A DNA stretch of 64,000 nt from Bacteroides sp. (GTDB taxonomy: Bacteria; Bacteroidota; Bacteroidia; Bacteroidales; Muribaculaceae), in assembly GCA_014802445.1 (NCBI GenBank), contig JAAVCF010000010.1, positions 62,001 to 126,000 on the forward strand, given 5' to 3'. The first letter of the stretch is position 1. Each line of letters begins with the position of its first letter. This document shows positions 8,161 through 16,216 of this stretch, in pieces. Under the pieces are notes generated by a model. The model saw only the letters and a program-made list of their open reading frames with translations. It ran no database searches and was not told the DNA's origin. The position numbers and the translations under genes were made by a program.

Positions 8161-9075
8161 ATGAACATAACCGTCAGTAATTTTCTCCGTTACCTTGAGG
8201 CTGAGCTCAATATGTCGGCCAACACCGTTGCGGCTTACCGCCGTGACCTGCGTGACTGGGAGCACTGGGCCACTGACGGCGGCGCGCGCCCTCTTGACCC
8301 CGTGGACATGACCGCGGGCGACCTCCGCGCATGGCTCGGCCATGAGACGCGCCGGGGCCTCACGGGTGCCACCATCAAGCGAAAGGCATCGGCCCTGCGC
8401 AGCTTCTACCGCTATCTGCTGGAGCGCGGCGAGGTGAAGGTCAACATCGCCGAGAGGCTCGTCACCCCCAAGCAGCCCAAGCCGCTGCCCGTGTTTGTGA
8501 ATCCCGGCGAGATGGAAGCCCTGCTCACTACCGATGACCCCGCGGCGACCACCCCGTTCCTCTCGGCGCGTAACAGCCTCATCGTTGACATTCTCTACTC
8601 GGCCGGACTCCGCTGTCAGGAACTTATTGACCTGCGCGACTCATGGGCCGATACCGCCGCAGGCACCCTCCGGGTGCTCGGCAAGCGACGTAAGGAGCGC
8701 ATAGTGCCCGTGGGCAGAGCGCTTTGCGAAAGAATTGAGGACTACCGCGCCCTGCGCGATGCCGACCCCCTGACGCGCAGCGCCGCCGATTCTCCGCTTT
8801 TGGTGCGCCCTGACGGCGAACCGTTGGCCCGCAAAGATGTTTATAATATTGTGCACAGAATGATGGAGAGCGCAGGGGTTCACGCCTCACGGCTCAGCCC
8901 TCACGTTTTGCGTCATTCATGCGCCACCGATTTGCTCAACTCGGGTGCCGGCCTGGATTCGGTGAGAGAGCTGTTAGGCCATAAAAGCCTCGCCACCACT
9001 CAGATTTACACCCATTTGACCTACCGGGAACTGCAACATAATTACCAACTGGCACACCCCCGTGCCGCAAAATGA
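8161..9075 (+). CDS. Tyrosine recombinase, XerC/XerD family
   Basis: A 304-residue site-specific recombinase with an N-terminal SAM-like core-binding domain (FLRYLEAELNMSANTVAAYR) and a C-terminal catalytic domain. The active-site residues are present: Arg in YSAGLRCQELIDL (about residue 151), His-Leu-Arg in HVLRHSC (about 247-253), His in LGHKSLATTQ (about 274) and the nucleophile Tyr in IYTHL (about 283). The length fits XerC/D, which resolves chromosome dimers with FtsK. In Bacteroidales this gene commonly sits next to hpf, as here, so it is a housekeeping gene rather than an integrase. ATG 8161 is chosen over a TTG at 8146. Confidence 0.92.
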   Translation: MNITVSNFLRYLEAELNMSANTVAAYRRDLRDWEHWATDGGARPLDPVDMTAGDLRAWLGHETRRGLTGATIKRKASALRSFYRYLLERGEVKVNIAERLVTPKQPKPLPVFVNPGEMEALLTTDDPAATTPFLSARNSLIVDILYSAGLRCQELIDLRDSWADTAAGTLRVLGKRRKERIVPVGRALCERIEDYRALRDADPLTRSAADSPLLVRPDGEPLARKDVYNIVHRMMESAGVHASRLSPHVLRHSCATDLLNSGAGLDSVRELLGHKSLATTQIYTHLTYRELQHNYQLAHPRAAK

Positions 9076-9082
9076 AAGGAGG
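9075..9082 (+). promoter_or_regulatory. Strong Shine-Dalgarno sequence before hpf
   Basis: AAAGGAGG lies 8 nt upstream of the hpf ATG and overlaps the end of the recombinase gene. It is close to a perfect anti-16S match at ideal spacing. Other starts in the window are preceded by A-rich or unremarkable sequence, as expected in Bacteroidota, so this site stands out. Confidence 0.8.
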
Positions 9083-9090
9083 ACCCCACT

Positions 9091-9381
9091 ATGGATCTCA
9101 GAATCAACGCCATCCATTTTGATGCATCAGAAAAACTCGTGGCTTTCATCAACAAGAAAACCGACAAGCTTGAACACCGCAATCCTTCGATTGCCACCAT
9201 TGACGTCACCCTCAAGGTGGTGAAGCCTGAAACCTCGCTCAATAAGCAGGCCATCGTGGAGGTGACCGTGCCGCAGCATCCCGCCTTCGTGGCCGACAAG
9301 ACTGCCGACACCTTCGAGGAGGCTATCGACCTGGCTCTCGAAGCGCTTGACCGTCAGCTCGAAAAGGTGAAAAACAGATAA
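9091..9381 (+). CDS. hpf: Ribosome hibernation-promoting factor, short HPF/RaiA type
   Basis: A 96-residue HPF/YfiA-family protein that binds the decoding centre of the 30S subunit and inactivates ribosomes in stationary phase. The sequence starts MDLRINAIHFDASEKLVAFI and shows the beta-alpha-beta-beta-beta-alpha fold, with a C-terminal helix EAIDLALEALDRQLEKVKNR. It lacks the C-terminal dimerization domain of long HPF. It is translated from an unusually good ribosome-binding site 15 nt after the xerD stop and is followed by a terminator. In many Bacteroidales the cluster continues with tRNA genes and tuf; here it does not. Confidence 0.93.
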   Translation: MDLRINAIHFDASEKLVAFINKKTDKLEHRNPSIATIDVTLKVVKPETSLNKQAIVEVTVPQHPAFVADKTADTFEEAIDLALEALDRQLEKVKNR

Positions 9382-9422
9382 CGGGGTGAGTCATCATTCT
9401 GACACATTACCATCATAACAGG

Positions 9423-9458
9423 GGCGAGGAGTCATGCTGACTCCCCGCCTCCTTGTTT
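9423..9458 (+). terminator. Rho-independent terminator after hpf
   Basis: GGCGAGGAGTCA (9423-9434) pairs with TGACTCCCCGCC (9438-9449) with one mismatch and a 3-nt loop, followed by a T-rich tract. Confidence 0.8.
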
Positions 9459-9491
9459 GATTTTCTTTAACTGCTTAGATCATTCATTATC

Positions 9492-10292
9492 ATGCAATTA
9501 AAATCGCCGGCGGAAATTTCCGCCGCCGCCACAGCCGCCGGTTCGCGCAAGGCCGGCATGCTGCGCGCGTCAGCCGCGCGGCTCTTAGTGTCGTCAGCCC
9601 TGGCCGGGGCTTTCATTGCTTTCGGAGGAGTGTTGTCGCTCATCATCGGGCGTGGCTTTCCCGGGCTCGCCGAGGCCAATCCGGCGCTGCCCCGACTGCT
9701 CTCCGGAGCCGTGTTTCCCGTGGGGCTGATTCTCGTGGTGGTGCTCGGTGTGGAGCTTTTCACGGGCAACAATGCCCTGCTCATACCCGGCTACATGAGT
9801 CGCCGCCACACATTGAAGGATGTGGTGCTCAACTGGACCGTGGTGTATCTGGGCAACTTCATAGGGGCCGTGCTCTTCACGTGGCTCATGGTGTATGCCT
9901 GCGGGCTGACAGCCGTTGAGCCGTGGCATTCGGCCATCATCTCCATAGCTGAAGCGAAGGTGTCAATGAGTTGGCTCACAGTGTTTCTGCGCGGTGTGGG
10001 CGCCAACTGGTGCGTCTGTCTGGCGGTGTGGCTCGCCCTGTCGGGCCACAATCTGGTGGAGAAGATGGCGGGCTGCTGGGTGCCGGTGATGATGTTTGTG
10101 GCGCTCGGATATGAGCACTGCGTGGCCAACATGTTCTTTATCCCTCTGGGGATGATGGAGGGGGCTGACGTGGGTGTGGCTCAGGCTCTGACCGCCAATT
10201 TTATTCCCGCCACGCTCGGCAACATTGCCGGAGGAGCGCTGCTTGTGGGCACCATCCACACATGGCTCCACCGTCCCCACACTCCACTTTAA
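9492..10292 (+). CDS. Formate/nitrite transporter (FNT) family channel
   Basis: A 266-residue integral membrane protein with six predicted helices and FNT signatures: AFIAFGGVLSLIIGRGFP in helix 1, GVELFTGNN in the family's conserved loop, GNFIGAVLFTWLM, and GANWCVCLAVWLAL. FNT channels are pentamers that move formate, nitrite, hydrosulfide or lactate. The sequence does not decide the substrate, but formate from mixed-acid fermentation is a reasonable guess for a gut anaerobe. No pyruvate formate-lyase or nitrite reductase gene is adjacent. It is monocistronic between the hpf terminator and the NfeD promoter. Confidence 0.9.
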   Translation: MQLKSPAEISAAATAAGSRKAGMLRASAARLLVSSALAGAFIAFGGVLSLIIGRGFPGLAEANPALPRLLSGAVFPVGLILVVVLGVELFTGNNALLIPGYMSRRHTLKDVVLNWTVVYLGNFIGAVLFTWLMVYACGLTAVEPWHSAIISIAEAKVSMSWLTVFLRGVGANWCVCLAVWLALSGHNLVEKMAGCWVPVMMFVALGYEHCVANMFFIPLGMMEGADVGVAQALTANFIPATLGNIAGGALLVGTIHTWLHRPHTPL

Positions 10293-10302
10293 GCGATTTC
10301 CC

Positions 10303-10333
10303 TTGCATTTTTGAAGCAAAAAAGCTATATTTG
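10303..10333 (+). promoter_or_regulatory. promoter for nfeD/SPFH operon
   Basis: TTG at 10303-10305 and a perfect -7 box TATATTTG at 10326-10333 are spaced by 20 nt, 26 nt before the NfeD start. Confidence 0.7.
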
Positions 10334-10359
10334 TAACAGTTACTTCAAAATCAAGCGAT

Positions 10360-10815
10360 ATGGAAATGTGGCTTTTCTGGTTAGTGTGTGCGGGAGTGCT
10401 CGTGCTTCTGGAGCTTATCACGCAAAGTGTGAGCACGCTTTGCTTCGCCGCCGGTGCGCTCGTGGCTATGGTGACGGCTCTGCTCGGAGCCCCCGTGGCA
10501 TGGCAGATTATATGGATGGCCGTTGCGGCGATGGTGGCGTTCCTGCTTATGCGCCCGGTGATTCGCCGGCATAATGAGAAGCGCATGCGCCATGATCCCG
10601 CCTCGCGGAGCAATATGGATGCCCTGATAGGGCGCCGCGCCGTGGTGACCCACACCGTGGAGACGCTCAAGCCGGGGCGAGTGAAGATTGACGGCGACAA
10701 CTGGCAGGCGCGTCTGGCCGACGGCACCCCCGAGGATGTGGCAGTGAAGCCCGGCGAATATGTCAGCGTCAAGGGCTACGACAGCATAGTGCTGATAGTG
10801 AAGAAGATAAACTGA
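10360..10815 (+). CDS. NfeD family membrane protein
   Basis: A 151-residue short NfeD (YbbK-partner type). The N-terminal half has two to three hydrophobic helices (FWLVCAGVLVLLELI, FAAGALVAMVTALLG, IIWMAVAAMVAFLLM). The C-terminal half forms the OB-fold domain with ALIGRRAVVTH and GYDSIVLIVKKIN. NfeD proteins are almost always paired with an SPFH/stomatin protein, as here (26 nt gap), and are thought to act in membrane microdomains or protein quality control. The protease-containing long form is not present. Confidence 0.9.
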   Translation: MEMWLFWLVCAGVLVLLELITQSVSTLCFAAGALVAMVTALLGAPVAWQIIWMAVAAMVAFLLMRPVIRRHNEKRMRHDPASRSNMDALIGRRAVVTHTVETLKPGRVKIDGDNWQARLADGTPEDVAVKPGEYVSVKGYDSIVLIVKKIN

Positions 10816-10841
10816 CATTAACCAATTAAATCACTGATATT

Positions 10842-11828
10842 ATGGAAGGAACTCTTATCGTTGCGGGCGTTATCCTGCTGCTGGCCGTGGTGGTGCTGAG
10901 CAAGAGCATCAAGGTTGTGCCGCAGTCAGAAACCCGTGTTGTGGAGCGCCTGGGGCGTTTCCACAGTGTACTCAGCCCGGGCCTTAACATCATTCTCCCC
11001 TTTATTGACAAGCCCAAAGAGATTTATTCACGCCGCGTGGAGACCTCCATCGGCGGCCGCACCGTGGTGAAGATGACCAACACCTCCGCCATTGACCTCC
11101 GCGAGCAGGTGTATGATTTCCCCTCACAGCAGGTGATTACCCGTGACAATGTGACCACAGAAATCAACGCACTCCTTTATTTTCAGATTGTTGACCCCAA
11201 GAAAGCTGTGTATGAGATTGACAATCTGCCCAATGCAATCGAGAAGCTCACCCAGACCTCGCTCCGTAACGTTATCGGCGAACTGGAGCTTGACGAAACC
11301 CTGACATCCCGCGACACCATCAACTCGCGCCTGCAGACCATCCTTGACGACGCCACCAATAAATGGGGCGTGAAGGTGAACCGCGTTGAGCTTCAGGACA
11401 TCACGCCTCCTGAAACCGTGCGTGTGGCTATGGAGAAGCAGATGCAGGCCGAACGTAACCGCCGCGCCGAGATTCTTAACGCCGAAGGCGAGAAGAAATC
11501 GCTGATACTCCGCTCTGAAGGTGAGAAGGAGTCCAAAATCAATCAGGCCGAGGCTGTGAAACAAGCCGAGATTCTGCGTGCCGAAGGTGAGAGCCAGGCC
11601 AAAGTGCTTCAGGCTCAGGCCGAAGCAGAAGCCATCCGCCGCATCACCGAGGCCATCGAAGCCTCCAAGACCGACCCCGCGGCTTATCTGCTCGCCACCA
11701 AATATATAGAAACCCTCCAGAGCATGGCAGGCAGTCCCGGCAACAAAACCGTCTACATGCCCTACGAAGCCACCGGCGTGCTCAGCTCCCTCGGCTCCAT
11801 CAAAGAAATCTTCAACGGCGCCAAGTAA
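10842..11828 (+). CDS. SPFH/Band 7 (stomatin/QmcA-like) protein
   Basis: A 328-residue membrane-anchored SPFH protein. One N-terminal transmembrane segment (LIVAGVILLLAVVVLSKSI) is followed by the band 7 domain from about residue 25 to 190 (VVPQSETRVVERLGRFH, then PGLNIILPFIDKP). A long Ala/Glu/Gln-rich coiled coil follows to about 275 (RRAEILNAEGEKKSLILRSE). Such proteins oligomerize into large ring or cage structures and often regulate FtsH-like proteases or organize membrane domains. It is the downstream partner of NfeD in a two-gene operon closed by a hairpin terminator. Confidence 0.93.
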   Translation: MEGTLIVAGVILLLAVVVLSKSIKVVPQSETRVVERLGRFHSVLSPGLNIILPFIDKPKEIYSRRVETSIGGRTVVKMTNTSAIDLREQVYDFPSQQVITRDNVTTEINALLYFQIVDPKKAVYEIDNLPNAIEKLTQTSLRNVIGELELDETLTSRDTINSRLQTILDDATNKWGVKVNRVELQDITPPETVRVAMEKQMQAERNRRAEILNAEGEKKSLILRSEGEKESKINQAEAVKQAEILRAEGESQAKVLQAQAEAEAIRRITEAIEASKTDPAAYLLATKYIETLQSMAGSPGNKTVYMPYEATGVLSSLGSIKEIFNGAK

Positions 11829-11856
11829 TCCCCCACATCACTTCGCAAAGCTAACC

Positions 11857-11896
11857 GACTGCCTGACACCCTCCTGTCAGGCAGTCGCAGTTTACG
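11857..11896 (+). terminator. hairpin terminator after the SPFH gene
   Basis: A perfect 12-bp stem (GACTGCCTGACA at 11857-11868, TGTCAGGCAGTC at 11875-11886) has a 6-nt loop. The following T-tract is weak (GCAGTTTACG). Confidence 0.7.
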
Positions 11897-11966
11897 CCCC
11901 ACCCATCGCCGCCCACCCTCCAGCAGTATCTTTTGGGTAATTGGTGGGAATACGGAGGAGTTTGAT

Positions 11967-11974
11967 TATATTTG
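11967..11974 (+). promoter_or_regulatory. -7 box for the AAA-ATPase/nuclease gene
   Basis: TATATTTG is a full match to TAnnTTTG, 17 nt before the gene start. The -33 element is unclear; TTG at 11941 gives a 23-nt spacer. Confidence 0.55.
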
Positions 11975-11991
11975 TGGAAAAATAGAGCAAG

Positions 11992-13563
11992 ATGACAAAC
12001 ATTCCCAAATATCCGGTGGACATTCAATCATTCTCTGTGATGAGAAATGAGGGGTATCTCTATGTTGATAAGACGGAACTGATTTATCATCTGGCCAATA
12101 ACCATTACTATGTGTTCCTGAGCCGTCCGCGCCGGTTTGGCAAAACGCTGCTTATGTCGACCCTTGAGGCTTATTTCAAGGGAGAGAAAGAACTCTTTGC
12201 GGGACTGGCTATGGAACATCTTGAAAAAGACTGGATTAGCTATCCGGTGCTTCGCTTTGACCTCAGCGCGGAGAATTTCAAGGACCTGTCAAGGGTCATA
12301 TCGCATTTAGAGTGGCTTCTTTCACGCATAGAGCGCCGATATGGCATGACGGGAAGCGGCACCATCTCCCAGCGCCTCAGCGATGTTATTGAACATGTGC
12401 ATGAGCAGACGGGGAGAAAGGTGGTGGTGCTTATCGATGAATATGACAAGCCGATGCTTGACACCCTGCATAACGATGAGATGCAAGAGGAGGTGAAGAA
12501 TGAGCTGCGCGCATTTTATTCCGTGCTTAAATCAAGCTATGAGCACGTGAGATTCGTGATGCTTACGGGCGTTACGAAGTTTGGCAAGGTGTCGATATTC
12601 AGCGGGTTGAATAATCTGACGGATATTTCCATGGTGAGGGAGTATGACAGCATCTGCGGCATCACTCAGGCGGAGTTTGACCGCTATTTCACCCACTCCG
12701 TTGAGCACTTTGCCGGGCATAACAATCTGACTGTGGATGAAGCTAAAGCGAAGTTCAAGGACTACTATGACGGCTATCATTTCGCCATCCCGGGAGCGGA
12801 GATTTACAATCCGTTCAGCGTGTTTTATGCGTTCAGGTTCAACAGTCTGGATCAATACTGGTTTGCCTCAGGGTCATCTACCTTTCTGGTGAAGCTGCTG
12901 ATGAGGCATCCCTATCGCCTTAACGAGCTTGATAGAGCGCAGCGTACCGGTGCGGAACTGAGCGACATCACGGAGCTTTCAGGCGACATTGTACCCCTGC
13001 TTTATCAGAGCGGCTATCTGACACTGAGAGACTATGATGCGGAAAGCGGCGAATACACTCTGGGCTTTCCCAATCAGGAGGTTTACAAAGCTTTCTGGTC
13101 ATCGCTGGCCAAGCATTTGTTTGCCTCCACGGAGAACGTGAACGGCTACGGACTTAAGGGTATGACCGAGGACCTGATGAAAGGCGATGCCGATGCCTTC
13201 CTGCTGAAAGTCAAGAGCCTGTTCGGGTCAGTGAGCTCAGAATATGAGGCGGTGAAAGAGGTTCATTTTCAGAACATGATGGCAGTGATTGCCCGCATGC
13301 TCGGCTTTACGGTCAGGACCGAGGTTCACAGTTCCGCCGGACGGTGTGATATGACCATTTTTACGCCCTCATATATCTATCTCTTTGAATATAAGGTGGA
13401 TAAAGCGCCCAAAACGGCCTTGGAGCAGATATATGACAAGGCGTATTATCTCCCTTATCTGGCCGACGGCCGCACAATGTTTGCCATAGGAGTGGAATTT
13501 TCCACCCGCACGCGCGCTATCTCCCGCTGGACTATCGAGGAGATATCCAAGGATAAGAGTTAG
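11992..13563 (+). CDS. AAA-ATPase-like protein with C-terminal PD-(D/E)XK nuclease domain
   Basis: A 523-residue member of the AAA-ATPase_like plus PDDEXK_9 family, which is multiplied in many gut Bacteroidota. Walker A is RPRRFGKTLLMST (about residues 44-56) and Walker B is VVVLIDEYDKPM (about 144-155). The middle region has the family's DYYDGYHF and YNPFSVFYAF motifs. The C-terminal nuclease core reads GRCDMTIF (about 450) and YLFEYKVD (about 463-470), giving the D-ExK triad. Function is not established. The gene is A/T-richer and less codon-biased than its neighbours, fitting recent acquisition. It ends 6 nt from the convergent methyltransferase gene. Confidence 0.88.
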   Translation: MTNIPKYPVDIQSFSVMRNEGYLYVDKTELIYHLANNHYYVFLSRPRRFGKTLLMSTLEAYFKGEKELFAGLAMEHLEKDWISYPVLRFDLSAENFKDLSRVISHLEWLLSRIERRYGMTGSGTISQRLSDVIEHVHEQTGRKVVVLIDEYDKPMLDTLHNDEMQEEVKNELRAFYSVLKSSYEHVRFVMLTGVTKFGKVSIFSGLNNLTDISMVREYDSICGITQAEFDRYFTHSVEHFAGHNNLTVDEAKAKFKDYYDGYHFAIPGAEIYNPFSVFYAFRFNSLDQYWFASGSSTFLVKLLMRHPYRLNELDRAQRTGAELSDITELSGDIVPLLYQSGYLTLRDYDAESGEYTLGFPNQEVYKAFWSSLAKHLFASTENVNGYGLKGMTEDLMKGDADAFLLKVKSLFGSVSSEYEAVKEVHFQNMMAVIARMLGFTVRTEVHSSAGRCDMTIFTPSYIYLFEYKVDKAPKTALEQIYDKAYYLPYLADGRTMFAIGVEFSTRTRAISRWTIEEISKDKS

Positions 13564-13569
13564 AGGGGG

Positions 13570-14928
13570 TTAGCGCATGAGGATGCGCCAGTCGCGGGGA
13601 TAGAGGGTGTTGGAGCGGTTGCCCAGATGCTTCACGAATCCCAGGGGGGCGCCGCGGTGGGTGAGCAGCACGTGGCCCCGGGGAGTGTCGGCGGGGAGGC
13701 TGACGGCATCGCATCGCAGATAGCTGAGGGCCGCGTCATGGTCAAGCTCCACACAGGGAAATGCTTCAGGGCGGAGTGCGGTGGAGAGGGCCAGCGAATG
13801 GTCAGGGATGACATCGCGCCCCTTTGTGCGCCCCAGCACTATGCCATGGTGAATAACGCTCATGCCCTTGAGAGCTGTAACGGCTTCAAGCATAGGGATG
13901 TGGATGGCAGGAAAGGCGTTGAGACGGTCGGCCGCGGCAGTGATGGCGAGGCCTGAGCCGTCGTTGCTGAGCCATGCGCGCTGCGGGCAGCGGTCAGGTT
14001 TGGCAGGGCGCGGACGCTGGAACGGACGGTGAATCCCCGGCTTGCGGATGAGGGCCATGAAAAGTCCCTCTCCCTCCACGCGGCCCGGCACAAAGCGGTA
14101 GCCCCCCTGCGATTCAGCGATGCCCCAGGCATGGTCAATACCCTCCACGGGAACCACCTCGCCGCCAAGCTCCGAGGCTATGAAGGCGAGCATATCCTCA
14201 TTTTCGGCACGATTGAAGGTGCAGGTGCTGTAGACCATGAATCCTCCCGGTTTCAGCGCCTCCCAGAGCGAAGTGACGATGGCGCGCTGACGCTCGGCGC
14301 AGCTCTCTATGAGCCCCGGGCTCCACTGAGCCACAGCGTCGGCATCCTTGCGCATCATCCCCTCGCCCGAGCAGGGCACGTCGGCCGCCACCACGTCAAA
14401 GGCTCCCTTCATGCGGCTGAACGCCGATGAGTCGCCCCGGGTGACGATGACTCCGGGATTGCCCCACTTTATGACATTCTCGCGGAGCGCAGCCGCGCGC
14501 TGCGGCACAAGCTCGTTGGCAACCACCAGAGAGTCAGGCGGCAGCGAGTCAATGACACACGTGGTTTTGCCCCCGGGAGCGGCGCAGGCATCGAGCCAGC
14601 GTAAGGCACCGCCACCGAGCGCGGCGGCAGCCTGACGCGCCACCATGCCGATGAACATTGACGAAGCGTCCTGCACATAATAGCGCCCCTGATGGAGCGC
14701 GGGGTCAAGCGTGAACACTGGGCGCTGCTCAAGATAACGTCCTGCGGCGCACCAAGGCACCGGGCGCCCCTCCATTTGAAGCCCCTTGGCTGCGTTGAGA
14801 CGCACAGCCACTGAGGGCGCGGAGAGCAGAGCGCTCTCAATGTTGCCGAACAGAGCGGGATTTTCAGCCTGCAGGCGCTCCACAAAGCCGCGCGGCAGGC
14901 CAGCGGGTGAGGGTGTGGGGTCAGTCAT
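13570..14928 (-). CDS. rRNA (cytosine-C5) methyltransferase, RsmF/NOL1-NOP2-Sun family
   Basis: About 452 residues. The SAM-binding motif LDACAAPGGKTT lies near residue 120. Motif IV, VVAADVPCSGEGMMRKD, and motif VI, YSTCTFNRAENE, carry the two cysteines used by m5C RNA methyltransferases. A C-terminal region (LNAFPAIHIPMLEAVTALKG onwards) resembles the RsmF extra domain that ends in a PUA-like fold. The most likely target is 16S rRNA, by family only. ATG 14928 is used, which overlaps the upstream CorC/HlyC-like stop by 8 nt; the longer frame from 14973 would lie inside that gene. Confidence 0.9.
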   Translation of the reverse strand: MTDPTPSPAGLPRGFVERLQAENPALFGNIESALLSAPSVAVRLNAAKGLQMEGRPVPWCAAGRYLEQRPVFTLDPALHQGRYYVQDASSMFIGMVARQAAAALGGGALRWLDACAAPGGKTTCVIDSLPPDSLVVANELVPQRAAALRENVIKWGNPGVIVTRGDSSAFSRMKGAFDVVAADVPCSGEGMMRKDADAVAQWSPGLIESCAERQRAIVTSLWEALKPGGFMVYSTCTFNRAENEDMLAFIASELGGEVVPVEGIDHAWGIAESQGGYRFVPGRVEGEGLFMALIRKPGIHRPFQRPRPAKPDRCPQRAWLSNDGSGLAITAAADRLNAFPAIHIPMLEAVTALKGMSVIHHGIVLGRTKGRDVIPDHSLALSTALRPEAFPCVELDHDAALSYLRCDAVSLPADTPRGHVLLTHRGAPLGFVKHLGNRSNTLYPRDWRILMR

Positions 14929-16216
14929 CAGCGTTAACCTCTTCAGGCGCCGGCTCCACACGGATAAGCTCAATGCGGGTGGCCGTGCGCTCCAGGATGG
15001 TGAATGAATAGCGGCCTATGACGAGAGTCTGCCCCTTTTCAGGGAGCGAGCCGATGTTATAAAGCAGATAACCCGCAAGGGTTTGATAATCATCATCTTC
15101 GGGGATGTCAAGGCGATAATTGTCGCGCAGGTCACGTACCTCAATGCGCCCCGAGAACTCATAGACGCCCGGCGCAATCTCGTTGGCTGTAAGGCCCTGA
15201 GTGTCATGCTCATCGCGGATGTCACCGAAAATCTCCTCCACGAGGTCCTCAAGAGTTACCAGGCCGGCAGTGCCGCCGAACTCATCGACCACCACGGCCA
15301 TTGAGCGCTTCTCGCTCAGGAGGCGGCGCATCATCTTGTTGGCCAGCAACGTCTCAGGAGCGAAGAGCACAGGCTTAATCAGAGCCGTCCAGTCAGTGTC
15401 AGGCACAAAGAGCTCCGACACGTGGATATAGCCCAGCACATTGTCAATGTCCTCACGATAGACGATGATTTTGCTGCGTCCGGAGGTGGTGAAGAGGTTG
15501 CTGAGCTGCGCCCGCGACGTGTTGTCAATGTCCACGGCCACAATCTCATTTCGCGGCAGCATGCAGTCACGCAGCTGCGTTTTGGAGAAGTCAAGAGCAT
15601 TGTGAAACATCTTCACCTCCGTTTCCACCTCAGTGGCCTCGGGATTGCTGACATTGTCAATGCGCTCCTCCAGATAAGAGTTGAGCTCGCCCACGGAGAG
15701 CACTCCGAGGCCCGACTGCGACTCACGCACACCGACGAGGCGCATCAGCATCCGCGAAAGCCATGAGGTGAACCAGGCCACGGGGTAAAGCACCACGTAG
15801 AACAGGAACATGGGGAGGGCAACGAATTTCAGCGAGCTGTTGGGGTTGATGCGGAAGGTGGTTTTGGGGAAGAACTCGCCCACAAAGAGGATTACCAGAG
15901 TGGAAATCAGGGTGGAGCAGAGGAGCACCAGACCCTCATTGCCGTGGAGCACATTGTTGAGCCACGGCTCGATGAGCCTTGCGGCGGCCATGCCGTAGAT
16001 TACGAGCATGACATTGTTGCCCACCAGGATGGTGGAGATAAAGAGGTCACGGTCAGAATAGAACCGCGAGATGGCCCGGCCCACCAGGCCACCCTTCTTG
16101 ATGTCAAGGCCGAGCATCACGCGCTCAGAGGTGATGAACGCAATCTCGACGCCCGAGAACAGGGCCGAAAAGAGCAGCGACACGGCTGCGACTACAAGCC
16201 AGGATAAGGGAGTCAT
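14921..16216 (-). CDS. CNNM/CBS/CorC_HlyC domain membrane protein (hemolysin family, GldE-like)
   Basis: A 431-residue protein with an N-terminal CNNM (DUF21) transmembrane domain of about 190 residues (SLLFSALFSGVEIAFITSER), two CBS repeats near 210-330, and a C-terminal CorC_HlyC domain with DEFGGTAGLVTLEDLVEEIF followed by GDIRDEHD. Family members bind nucleotides through CBS and are linked to Mg2+/Co2+ efflux. The Bacteroidota version next to lptC is related to gliding protein GldE, but nothing here shows gliding. The start overlaps the lptC stop by 4 nt. Confidence 0.88.
   Translation of the reverse strand: MTPLSWLVVAAVSLLFSALFSGVEIAFITSERVMLGLDIKKGGLVGRAISRFYSDRDLFISTILVGNNVMLVIYGMAAARLIEPWLNNVLHGNEGLVLLCSTLISTLVILFVGEFFPKTTFRINPNSSLKFVALPMFLFYVVLYPVAWFTSWLSRMLMRLVGVRESQSGLGVLSVGELNSYLEERIDNVSNPEATEVETEVKMFHNALDFSKTQLRDCMLPRNEIVAVDIDNTSRAQLSNLFTTSGRSKIIVYREDIDNVLGYIHVSELFVPDTDWTALIKPVLFAPETLLANKMMRRLLSEKRSMAVVVDEFGGTAGLVTLEDLVEEIFGDIRDEHDTQGLTANEIAPGVYEFSGRIEVRDLRDNYRLDIPEDDDYQTLAGYLLYNIGSLPEKGQTLVIGRYSFTILERTATRIELIRVEPAPEEVNADD

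Noticed and set aside
8161-9075. Tyrosine recombinase as a sign of an integrated element
   Set aside because: Its length, motifs and pairing with hpf fit the housekeeping XerC/D; no att repeats, tRNA or phage genes are nearby.
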